This document shows positions 40,001-48,600 of a stretch of 64,000 bases of DNA, piece by piece; position 1 is the first letter of the stretch, and each line of letters begins with the position of its first letter. Made by a program: the position numbers and the translations under genes. The stretch covers positions 11,342,790-11,406,789 of the forward strand of contig JAKZAN010000002.1 in assembly GCA_023053545.1 (NCBI GenBank), written 5' to 3'. Below the pieces are notes generated by a model. It was given only the letters and a program-made list of their open reading frames with translations. It was not told the DNA's origin and made no database searches. This DNA comes from Lepidurus packardi. Taxonomy: Eukaryota; Arthropoda; Branchiopoda; Notostraca; Triopsidae.

Positions 40001-42305
40001 GTTACTTCGGCCTGGCTGACAAACGGCTCAACGACGAACTAGCGACCAACAGAAAACAACCAATGGAACTAAAGGGGTCTTACCTGGGCCGCCTTGAGCA
40101 GCTCGTCCATCCCAATTCCCTTCTTCCTGGCGCCGGTATCCTAAATTAAGTGAAAGTGTGGAAAAATTAGTTATTTTTATAATAATAAGCGTTGTATCGA
40201 AAATTACCATAGACTTAAATATTTCTGTTAACTCTCGGATGCCTTCCAACAGTGAGGAAGACGACAAAGTAATAGGTAGAAACCTATCGTTTAAAGATTC
40301 GAGGTACAGCAAGGGTTTTTCGCACGCCAGATAACACATCACTATCAAGAAGTACTCTCGCTGCTTCATAAGCTATTAAGAAGGACAACAAGGCTTTAGA
40401 AATGGAAAACGAAGCCTGTAAATACATACATCTCCTGGCACATTCACATCCATTACGATAACAGTGGTTCCAGGAATAGGAGGGATGTTATGCGCACTGG
40501 AAAGCTCGAGTGCTCTTTCAAGAGCATCTTTGTACTGAGCTATTAGGCTGGCATGATTCGGCAAACTATGCAAAAATCGTTCGCTTAAAGACTTTTGAAA
40601 GAAAGCGGAAGTCATACTTATGGAAATTCTTGACTCGGCTATGGAGTCTTTGGCTATTAGCTACGTAGATCCGGTGCTTTTGCAATTGCTCAGCCGTGGG
40701 CTTTTTTATTCGCAATACTAAATCGAAGGTAAAGCTGGCAGGATCTGTTCCTAGTTCATCCAAGGCTTCAGAAGCCGCCAAGAATTGCTGAGGCAGTTGT
40801 TTGCTGTTTATTACAGCCTTTTCATTGGACAAATATTGTGTGACAAGGAAATGATATTTGTCACCAAGACCAGCGCAGAGCAAATTGCGCAGATTTCTCA
40901 AAGTAGCCATGTAAGGTAACTGTTTTTCGACTGGTTTGCCAAAAAAGAGGACAAATTACGAAAAGTACAAAGTGAGTTTTTAAGCAAAAATGTGTTACCT
41001 ATCATATTTTCCCATACAACTGCAGTATTTCCTTGTGAAGATACCTGGATCTCCCAAGTTACAGGCACGGGGATTTTCATTCGTTTTCCAGCTCTTGCTT
41101 CATCGAAATCACCAGGCAGACGACAAGCTTTAAACTCTTCCAAAGTGGCCGGATACTTTTTGCCCAGCAAACACATGACATGTTCGGCCGGTTCACGAAT
41201 GTGTAAATACCGCACCAAAAATTTCAACGAAAACTGGAATTTGTTTTCCTCAATTTTCTTCTCGCGAACTTTCTTCGAAACGTGGTCTTTCTTGTACTTT
41301 CCCAGCTGATACATGTTAAATTCTGGGAATTTCTCCACTAGAGCTTTACGAAGCGCTTTAGGGAGACTCAGCTTCGATTTACCGGACAGAATCTTGAAAA
41401 AAAAAATGCGAAATAAATAAGTAAAAGACAAGACTTTTAATTATATATGGAAAAACTAACACATTGATACTTACCGCGTAATATTCAACCACTGTTAGCC
41501 AATCGGTAGGTAAACCAATGCAGTGATGGACGTATTTGGAGAGGAACGGCAGACATTTCGGCTGACGTGCTCCAGCGGCAAATAGAAAATTGGTAGGATT
41601 GCGAAGGTGCAACTCGGTACGCGAATACGCTGCCAATTTGAGCACAAACTCGGGATCGTGAGAAGCGATCTTGGAAATAATCGGAAGCAAGAACTGACAT
41701 GAATGGCTTTTGGGATTTTTCCAAACGGCAGGTTCTACTAAGGCTGCTTGAATCGAATTAACCAACGTCTGTTTAGCTTTTAAAATTTTTTCCTGGAGCA
41801 ACTTTTCCTTTGAAACTTCAGGTAAAATCACCTCAGCAGGCGTGACGTCATAAGGATTGGATTCAATCAAGGCACTGTAATCAGGCAATTGCAAATCATT
41901 GACTTGTGTATCATTTTCTGAGACTTGAACGGTCTTTGCAACGGGAGCATGACGATGTTGATGAAGTACTTTATTCTTCAGCGCTGTTGTACTTAAGCGT
42001 TCGACACCTTTTCCTGTGCTGTATGTGCTTGTCAATAACTCATTGGTCGCATCGCGGTGTGAAAGCTTGATCATTTTACAACGTGTGTCGAAAGAGCATT
42101 TTAAGAGGTGTTCACCTCTTAGTGAAGCTACACTTCCTCCATTGGTAAGGGTTGTAGAACATAAGAGATGATTCTTAGTGTACCCACTCCAATTGTCTTG
42201 AAGCTTAGAACTTCCCAGTCGGCTTGACAGTAAATTGTTCTTAATGGCAATGCTCTCCATGGTCTTTTTGGAATCAGATTCAGAGCACATATAACTTATT
42301 GTCAC
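13009..42305 (-). CDS. TEP1: Telomerase/vault-associated protein 1 (TROVE-DUF4062-NACHT-WD40)
   Basis: TEP1 binds telomerase RNA and vault RNA. Coding exons: 42305-41475, 41392-40999, 40930-40618, 40565-40430, 40372-40208, 40140-40084, 20485-20271, 20204-20061, 19984-19808, 19741-19499, 19421-19190, 19141-18977, 18910-18632, 18563-18476, 18326-18142, 18091-17959, 17906-17640, 17538-17412, 17334-17173, 17115-16953, 16900-16771, 16734-16535, 16468-16178, 16119-16030, 15959-15596, 15529-15135, 15082-14885, 14816-14686, 14629-14491, 14430-13838, 13778-13680, 13548-13365, 13310-13191, 13128-13009. All junctions are phase-consistent, giving about 2509 aa (human 2627). Order: TROVE (about 165-690; [30 protein letters not shown]), DUF4062 ([26 protein letters not shown]), NACHT (Walker A GKSGSGKT 1014-1021, Walker B VVILLDAL 1089-1096), then WD repeats from about 1440 to the end, which closes with [12 protein letters not shown]. 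The human N-terminal 30-residue repeats are absent. The alternative Met at 42260 is also possible. Confidence 0.93.
20871..20970 (+). promoter_or_regulatory. Putative chaoptin core promoter with RCSI-like motif
   Basis: A TATAAAG box sits at 20936-20942, followed 31-33 bp later by an initiator-like TTTAGTT (about 20966-20972). Between them is TAATTA (20944-20949). About 97 bp upstream of the inferred start site is CAATCCAATTA (20871-20881), a 10 of 11 match to the palindromic RCSI/P3 consensus TAATYNRATTA known from insect photoreceptor promoters. The ATG follows at 21064, leaving a 5' UTR of about 95 nt. Spacing is good but short motifs can occur by chance. Confidence 0.4.
21064..26310 (+). 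CDS. chp: Chaoptin, GPI-anchored LRR photoreceptor adhesion protein
   Basis: Chaoptin is a homophilic adhesion protein of arthropod photoreceptor cells, needed for rhabdomere microvilli. Eight coding exons: 21064-21349, 21454-21624, 22214-24569, 24642-24873, 25082-25207, 25512-25622, 25704-25939, 26040-26310, giving about 1262 aa (Drosophila 1315). Order: signal peptide (hydrophobic residues about 10-25), cysteine-rich cap ([12 protein letters not shown]), about 40 leucine-rich repeats, a chaoptin-specific region ([20 protein letters not shown]), an LRR C-terminal cysteine cap ([15 protein letters not shown] ... HIC), then [13 protein letters not shown] and a short hydrophobic tail suitable for GPI attachment. 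These landmarks align with Drosophila chaoptin from end to end. Exon 5 was started at ACAGGAGCG because that acceptor keeps phase. The gene lies wholly inside the large TEP1 intron on the other strand. A MITE copy sits in its second intron. Confidence 0.93.
21751..22081. mobile_element. Palindromic MITE, family A, copy 1
   Basis: This 331-bp unit is near-palindromic over its whole length. The left arm begins AGTAACGAACTTG and the right arm ends as its inverse, GTTCGTTACT. Shared marks are CATGGACTTTGCAAATTGACC, CCTGTCATTTGAAGCC and the ATTAAAGGAG..ATTCAATTAAATAACC centre. It has no coding capacity. It lies in the second intron of chaoptin. Confidence 0.85.
25284..25475. repeat. (TAA)n-rich low-complexity tract
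   Basis: This stretch is dominated by AATAATAAT / TTTATTTTA words within chaoptin intron 5. It is simple-sequence expansion with no coding signal. Confidence 0.7.
26541..26546 (+). terminator. Likely chaoptin polyadenylation signal
   Basis: This is the canonical AATAAA about 230 bp beyond the chaoptin stop codon, and the first such hexamer I find on that strand. Confidence 0.45.
26547..30732. other. Spacer between the two nested LRR genes
   Basis: About 4.2 kb, without a supported gene. The longest frame (minus strand, 27519-27890, about 120 codons) has mixed composition, and all neighbouring frames are also partly open. It resembles no family I can name. A 24-bp tandem repeat lies at 27292-27363, and the LRR gene at 30733 must have its promoter in the distal part. 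Confidence 0.5.
27292..27363. repeat. Tandem repeat, three units of 24 bp
   Basis: Three head-to-tail copies follow the pattern CMTTAACTMTATTRCGGGAAA, differing at only a few positions. No function can be assigned. Confidence 0.75.
30733..37359 (+). CDS. Large LRR transmembrane protein, artichoke/chaoptin-like
   Basis: Seven coding exons: 30733-31362, 31596-31695, 32946-33116, 33199-33317, 33384-33527, 33598-36691, 36797-37359, giving about 1606 aa. Order: signal peptide ([15 protein letters not shown]), cysteine cap ([21 protein letters not shown]), about 40 leucine-rich repeats, an LRR C-terminal cap ([16 protein letters not shown]), a low-complexity acidic stalk, one transmembrane helix (about 1444-1467, from [15 protein letters not shown]) and a cytoplasmic tail rich in Pro, Gly and His ([10 protein letters not shown]). 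The N-terminal cap and repeat layout recall Drosophila artichoke, an LRR protein needed in ciliated sensory neurons. I leave the symbol empty because the transmembrane tail could mean a different chaoptin-like subfamily. It lies in the same TEP1 intron as chaoptin and on the same strand. Confidence 0.88.
37548..37553 (+). terminator. Likely polyadenylation signal of the artichoke-like gene
   Basis: AATAAA lies about 190 bp beyond the stop codon at 37357-37359, followed by a T-rich stretch. Confidence 0.55.
37640..39943. mobile_element. Palindromic MITE, family A, copy 2 (interrupted)
   Basis: The left end (37640-37723) and the rest (39634-39943) are the two parts of one family A MITE, split by a 1910-bp insertion. 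The sequence resumes exactly at GTTTAGACCAATCCTG, the family consensus at that point. The right arm also carries a roughly 55-bp A-rich expansion at 39806-39862. Confidence 0.85.
37724..39633. mobile_element. Non-autonomous hAT-like element with 8-bp target duplication
   Basis: The termini are inverted repeats: the left end starts CAGTGGTCTTCAAC and the right end finishes with its exact inverse, GTTGAAGACCACTG. Subterminal GGGCGC / CCGCCCACTT words are also shared. It is flanked by GTTTAGAC at 37716-37723 and 39634-39641, an 8-bp target-site duplication typical of hAT transposons. The interior has no transposase-like frame. It holds short repeats of the word CTTCGTTATAA (38108-38153, again near 39262), an inverted pair around TTTATAGTATA/TATACTATAAA (about 38477-38517), and a G run near 37946. 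It is probably a deletion derivative mobilised in trans. Confidence 0.9.
40084..42305 (-). other. TEP1: TEP1 5' exon block (TROVE domain)
   Basis: This block holds the first six coding exons of TEP1. They carry a poorly conserved N-terminus, the all-alpha TROVE RNA-binding module and the start of its vWA-like fold. The small intron 40566-40617 is 52 nt. The last exon here (40140-40084) ends MDELLKAAQ at a CAG|GTAAG donor. The next coding exon is at 20485 and begins [12 protein letters not shown] in the same phase. Someone relying on automated models might annotate this block as a separate Ro60/TROVE gene. Confidence 0.85.
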
Positions 42306-42664
42306 TACTGGATTTTATGGAACATAAGAGTTAACAAACACATCAAACGGGAATTCCATTAACTCTTAAAGGACTCACGATATCATCTGAAAATAAGAAC
42401 TGGGAAGATAAGAGAATTTAGACAGATAAGATAAGCTAGACAAGTCTTCTGAGACAAGTGGCAAATCACCTTAGAGAACGTTGACCGCTTTCATAGGATT
42501 TGGGCAACTTTCTCAAGACTTAGTACTTCCTGCACTGAAACAGCCCTAAAAGAGAAAACAACATGACCCACTGTTTTGTCTGTCTCCATAGGAACACTAC
42601 ACTAACATTCTAGTAACACACAACTAATTGATTGTGTTGGGTAGGTTAGACATGGACATGGAAA

Positions 42665-42851
42665 CATGGTTACTAAGTAAAGTAGCGATACTGCACGTGG
42701 TTATGGGGTAACCACGTGGATTATTTTTTGTATAAACGTTACCTACTATAAACGTCATCTGTTTATATAAACGTCACCTACTGTATATAAACAGTAATCC
42801 ACGTGGTTACCCCATAACCACGTGCAGTATCGTACTTTACTTAGTAACCAT
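42665..42851. mobile_element. Palindromic element, family B (single copy)
   Basis: Inverted arms of about 60 bp start GGTTACTAAGTAAAGTA on the left and end TACTTTACTTAGTAACC on the right, differing by one small indel. Each arm contains the internally palindromic CACGTGGTTAYGGGGTAACCACGTG-type block, so this is a nested palindrome. The centre contains TATAAACG words. It has no coding capacity, is MITE-like and seen once here. Confidence 0.75.
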
Positions 42852-42855
42852 ATGA

Positions 42856-43168
42856 TAATGTTGATCGCTACATGGACTTCGCAAATTGACCAATCAGATT
42901 GCCTTTCCGTTGTTTAGACAATCCTGTCATTTGTAGCCTAGTATTACGCTTAGGTAGGGAAATTCCATCTAAACCCCCCACACTAAATGAGCAGGTAATT
43001 GAATGACCTGCTCCTTTAATTGACTGGGAAATTACAAGGGATATCGTGTTGAAGACCCTATCTAAGCGTAGAAGTAGGCTTCAAATGGCAGGATTGGTCT
43101 AAAGAACGGAAAAGCAATGCGATTAGTCAATTTGCAAAGTCCATGTAGCGATCAACAAGTTCGTTACT
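42856..43168. mobile_element. Palindromic MITE, family A, copy 3
   Basis: It has the same arms and centre as copy 1 (CATGGACTTCGCAAATTGACC ... GGTCAATTTGCAAAGTCCATG). The left tip is slightly eroded, and its end abuts the family B element directly. It lies about 550-860 bp upstream of the TEP1 start codon. Confidence 0.85.
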
Positions 43169-45606
43169 GTACATGGGAAGAACCTTTTGAAATTGATGAG
43201 AATTTTATCTTGTTGAATTGGTCCTTTAAAATTTGATTCCACAAAGCGGCTGATTTTAATTACCAGTGATCACAATAAGCGGCATCTAATACTGTAAAGG
43301 AAGTTTGGAATCAACTCTTGCACGAATTTAGCAAGCTTTGATCAATTCTCTTAGAGCAACGTTATATACATAATGTGACAATAGATGCCTTTGTTATAAA
43401 GACATAAAGTTAATAGTAGCTAGGAAAGCCCGCTTCAAATGCTTAACCTTAAATAAGTCTTCTACATTATATGGCTAATGTTTTACTTATATTTTTTAAT
43501 GTGGTCACATTTTGTGACGAAATAAACCCTTCTGAAATTAGTTTTAATAACAATAAGCTGGCTTTAACCATAGTTGCTTCAAAAGAGAGAAAACAAAAAA
43601 GCCCTAGATTAAGTTAGAAGAATCTTCAAACCTATTTACCTTAAAATTATCACACATATTGAGTGATCTGCTTACAAACATAGCTCGAAAGCACGCCTCC
43701 GTCTCTTAAATTCTGCCATCAGCTGAGACTTTCACGTGACCGTCTATGTAGAAAAAAAGAAAAATGGCGGTAGACGAGAGAACATCCATCACTGAATGTC
43801 GTACATCTTAAAATGGCAATGTTTACCAGAATGCCATACTGAGAAATCTGATGGATTCTTGAAGTAGTCTACATTAGTCTATAAATGAGGAATTCTGACG
43901 CCATTTTTTTAAGAAAGGTTCACGAGTTATTAGATTGGAATTCTTGGACAAAAGGTAGCAAACGTATCAGTGGCTTATAATGCTTGTCGGTAATTGACTA
44001 TCTCCATGCTCTTTGCTACTATGGATACGGATGTTATCTATAAGATGTCAAAAAGCAATGGTACCTGTTTCATACTATGTCTGAGTAAAAGCTTAATTAG
44101 TACTTGGATGCTTGAAAACAGTGATTTTCATGGAATTCACCGAAATACTTATACAGAAAAAATATTTCTTAAAATAGAGGGAGAAACAGAAAATGCAGAC
44201 GTAACAAATTGTATACCATTACTTTAATAATTATAGTCAAAGATGTTCTTTTAAAAAAGTGAGAAACAAAGACTGAAAGCGGCCCTATAAACCAAAACGA
44301 AAAGTTCCATAAGAGTCACACGGAATAAAGCAGCTCAATACGGGAATGGGGGGTTAACAACGTAATGTACTGTACACCATTATTGTTCTCAGTTTTAGTT
44401 CCGGGATCAAGTATATAGGGGCTGGGCAACCAGTAAAGAATTGTAGTTTCATACTTAGTATATCTGTTTCCAATCGAGTAATATTATAAAACCACAGCAA
44501 AGAAAATAAGTCGCTAAACATCGTGTAGCGGAGTGTGTTCGAGGGCTTCACTGTATATGGTATCTAACCACTACAATGCTAAATGTATATCTATACAATG
44601 TTGTAACGGGATTTCTCTCCAGGATATACTGAATCAATTGAAACTTGCTTACTGCAATACCATCCTAATGTTATGCCATCATTATTAAGCAGTTTCATGC
44701 GTAATAACCTTCGTGATCTTCGGCTAGCAACAATAATTGCTACAAACTTATGAAGAGCGATCTGGGCATTTTTCGCCTTACACTGTATAGCTAACGAGAT
44801 GACCTGTTTTATCAATTTAAATTTTTGGGTAAGGGGAGTGTCGGTGTTCTTCATGAAGCGTCTGGCTGCGTCACTATAAGATTAACGTCAAGATCCCACT
44901 GGAAATCTCATCCCAAGAAACCAAAACGACAAGTTTCGTTTTCACAAGCCGCTTCAAGGATATTTTCATCCTCAAAGCCGTCAGCACTTGTGGTCATCAC
45001 CATTAGCTCAAGAAGAGGGTTCTATGTCACGATGCTTTGACGCCAACACATTAAGTTATCTAATACAAACAATAGCTTGCTCACACATCCTCTTTGTCGC
45101 TTATTGTACAGAACATAGAGGTGAGCATTAAAGAGTTGACACAGGACAGTGCTACTTATGACTTAATTTATGGTCCTTTATTCCTGAAATCTCTGTGATA
45201 GCACGGGTGGCTGACGAAGGCTATGTATACTCATAATAACGGTGAAGACAAACCCATATGGGACTCAAGTTCTTTGGCTGGGGAAACATCTATCTTAACC
45301 AAGACGGTTGAACCAGTTGGGTTCCAGCTTTGGTCCCGCACGGGCTGGTGACTTACAGAAACGGATCTTGTGCCCTCCCTTTTAGATTTTTTATTTCTTG
45401 TGGGGACTGTAATTGAAGAGTCCCGCAATTGAACAACCAGTGACGGTAGGCTAACGCGAGACTCGTGCGGGAAAATGCCATCATAACTTGGTGTTTTGAA
45501 TCGGTATTTATGTAACTGGCAAAGTGGCCGTGACTCGGTTTTTGACGCTTTTGCCAAGTGTTGCAGGGCCAAGTGCTGACAGTAATACATACAATATTTG
45601 CTGACC

Positions 45607-48600
45607 ATGGGCAACCCGGGCCCTACAGTCGGGTACTTTACTGTTATCAATAGCAGTAATAAAGCAACATTATGGAGAGAATCACGTAAATGGGCCAGAT
45701 TTATCTGGGGAATAGCCGCAGTAATTTACTTGGCCAGCTGCGTGAGCAGTGCTGAGGCAGCATCACCTTTACCACCAGGTAAGTCGGCATCATTGATGCG
45801 TAACGCATACAGTAGTTTCACGTACGATGCGTTAGTTTGAGAAGCCCCGTGTTATCTTGTAGGGTTGGTAAGAGTGTAGAGAAATCTCTGTCCTTACTTC
45901 ACGTCTATTCTTGGCATCAGTACAACACTGGAAATGACACTTTAAATATAGCTTTAGGAAAACGGAACCCTGAGGCCTCTTGAACTGTGCCCAACATGTT
46001 CCAATCAGCCTCTTCCCAAAGAACGTACATTTTATTTATTATACAGCATCAAAATTGGAGTGTTTTTTTTTTTGGTTAGGTAAAGATTTAAAAAAAACAA
46101 ATAAAAAAGAAGCTGCTTCAGAAGCAATGTAAATCAACAAATCTTGCGTTTCATTTCTTTAGCGCGATTTATGCTATTGCGAGGCTTATAGAAGACACAT
46201 TTTTCATATCCATCATCTGAAAATTTGTTCAGAGAGACTGCAGACGTTCCGAAAGGCGTACTTCAAGGCGCATTATAGAGGGGGGACGGACGACGTAAGC
46301 ATCCGAGCAGACGACGAAGACGAGATAACCTTGTGTACCCTATACGCATGAAAAAGAATGCTGTAATTCTTAATGAGAAAAGCTATAGAGGATGCTAAGA
46401 GTTTGCCTTGGACTGCAATCATGATCAAGAGGCCATGAAGGATATATGTATAGCTTGCCTGATGGGTGCGGCCGACGACGCTGATGGAGACTCCAGAAGT
46501 TTGGGTTGTTTAGGCTTCGGAAAGGGGAACCTAAAACCTCAAGAAAGGGGTCCGGGAGGTCGCAGACCTACTTATGGATGTTTATTGACATAGTTGTTAG
46601 GTCTCGTCTCGCAAGAAGATTCATGTAAAAACGGCTAAATTTTCATAGACCCTCTGCACAAGTTCACTCTTCTCATGTATACGTATTCTGCGAAGGGACA
46701 GCCCAATTTCCAGGAATTTCATATTTACCACGTGATAATATCCAACCGTATCTGGGCCACATTTCCAAACTCAAGTGTGAGCCTTTACCCAGAACATTTT
46801 TCGGCAAATAAGCCGGAAGTTTCGAATCTAACTTGAGTACGCTTTCAATACTAATTCAGAATTCACACTTTGAAATGAGTTGTTCGCATCGATTCGCTCT
46901 CGATTCTAAAAATATATTATAAAATACTCAATTCATAGTAACGAAAGATACAATAAAAACTAATTAAACCACAGCTTTATGGGCTTCAGGTTTATTTTTC
47001 TTGTAGGAACATGACTGAAATCACATTTCTCATTTATTGTTTAATTTCTTCGTACAGGTACTGCAGATTTATTGGACGCTGTGGGTATTAGCCAGTTACC
47101 TTTGGGTGTGGTCAATGTTACGGGATTATGCGATCAACGAGCCTTATCCATCGCCGAAGGATCAGGATTACCCATCTATGGGCGACCAGACCAGGCTTAC
47201 AGATTGTCACAAAGGGCAGTGTTAACTGTTTCTACTGCTCAAGTATTCCCAGGTAAGTCAACTACTCCTTCAGAATCCGTTGCCATGAAAAATTCACAAT
47301 TGGGTTCTTCTTATTTAAAAAACAAGAGGGACTTCCCGAGGATATGAGCATTATTGCTACGGTACGACCCAACCAGGGCGTCCAATCGGTCCTCTTTGCC
47401 ATTTACAACGACGCTGGAGATGAGCAGCTCGTAGTGAGCCTGGGCAAGACCATCAAAGTCCTTTATCACGAGGGCGAAGAGGCACCTCGCGAGAGTCACT
47501 CCGAGGTTGAATTAACCGTCAAGATCAACGACGGAAAGTAATAGTACCAATACTGAAATTAAAAGGCGCAAGTCTCATCCTGGATATATGACAACATTCA
47601 GGTGGCATCGGATAGGCATTAGCATTAAAGGCAACGCTATTACTTTGATAAAAGACTGCGAACAACAGGTTACCAAGCCCTTAAACAGACAAAAGGACGG
47701 CAGGATAAGTAGTTCAGGCATCATTCTCATTGGTCAACAACTCTTAGACGAAAGCTACTACTCGGTAATTCATTGTTTGTTTGTTTTTTAATTCAAGATC
47801 ACCCTAAACGAATCATCGTTGGCTTTCTTACTCTTTGTATTTTAGGGAGACATCCAACAACTACTTTTGGTGCCGAGCCCCGAAGCAGCTTTCGATATGT
47901 GCAAAGAGCTCATGCCAGACTGTAATCGACCCATCAATTACGCCTTCAATTCTCTTCCGCCCAATGTAACCAGTTTACGCACGCCTGCGCTGAGCGTAGG
48001 CGGAATTGACAAGTTGGCGTACGCTCAAGCTGCAAACGGGTCCTTTCTGGTAAGGCTGTTAAACCGTTACCGTTCGTTTACGACACATCTAATGAATGAA
48101 TTAAAAAAAAATATGAAATAACAGGAGGATGAAGGCTCAGGTGGTGGAGCGTACAATGGGGAATCCTACGGTAGTAGTACGGGACAACAGGCTGGAATAC
48201 GTGGTTACCCTGGACCTCGAGGCTATACTGGACCTCGTGGGCCAACAGGCGACAAGGGTTCAAAGGGAGAATCGGGACGCGATGGTTACTCCGGAGGCCA
48301 GGGCATCCAAGGTCCACCCGGGCATGTGTTCATGATTCCCCTAAACATACAAGGCAATGAAAAGGGACCAGACTCTCAAGCTGAATCGTTCCGACAAATG
48401 TTGTCCCAACACATGATGGCGATGCAAGGACCAGTCGGGCCGCAAGGTTTGACGGGAGTACATGGACCGAGTGGGTTACCGGGACCTGAAGGCCAAAAAG
48501 GAGAGCTTGGAGATGTTGGCGAACCCGTAAGTATTCATTCAACTTGAGCTTTCATGATTTAACACCCACAGTTATTGCTCGGGAGAAAATCAAATGACCT

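Larger units (their letters stand above)
20486..40083 (-). other. Giant TEP1 intron (about 19.6 kb) hosting two genes
   Basis: The donor CAG|GTAAGA at 40084/40083 and acceptor TGTAG|GCGG at 20486/20485 join phase 0 to phase 0 inside one predicted vWA-like fold. The intron contains two intact genes on the opposite strand (chaoptin and an artichoke-like LRR gene), a MITE, and a hAT-like element inside another MITE copy. All other introns of TEP1 that I mapped are about 50-150 nt. Confidence 0.8.
42306..45606. other. Divergent spacer between TEP1 and the collagen gene
   Basis: The spacer is 3.3 kb between genes transcribed in opposite directions. It contains two adjacent palindromic elements (42665-43168). 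A minus-strand frame at 44591-44854 (87 codons from an ATG) and another at 45231-45650 are open but unrecognised, and neither is called. The collagen promoter and 5' UTR should lie near its right end. Confidence 0.5.

Noticed and set aside
40084..42305. A separate Ro60-like TROVE gene
   Set aside because: It lacks its own stop after the last exon, and its donor continues in phase into the 20485 exon within the same fold.
44591..44854. 87-codon minus-strand frame in the TEP1-collagen spacer
   Set aside because: The amino-acid make-up is plausible, but it has no family, no splice partner and no poly(A) context.
45231..45650. 139-codon minus-strand frame opposite the collagen start
   Set aside because: It overlaps the collagen first exon on the other strand, its start is not an ATG, and it has no recognisable domain.
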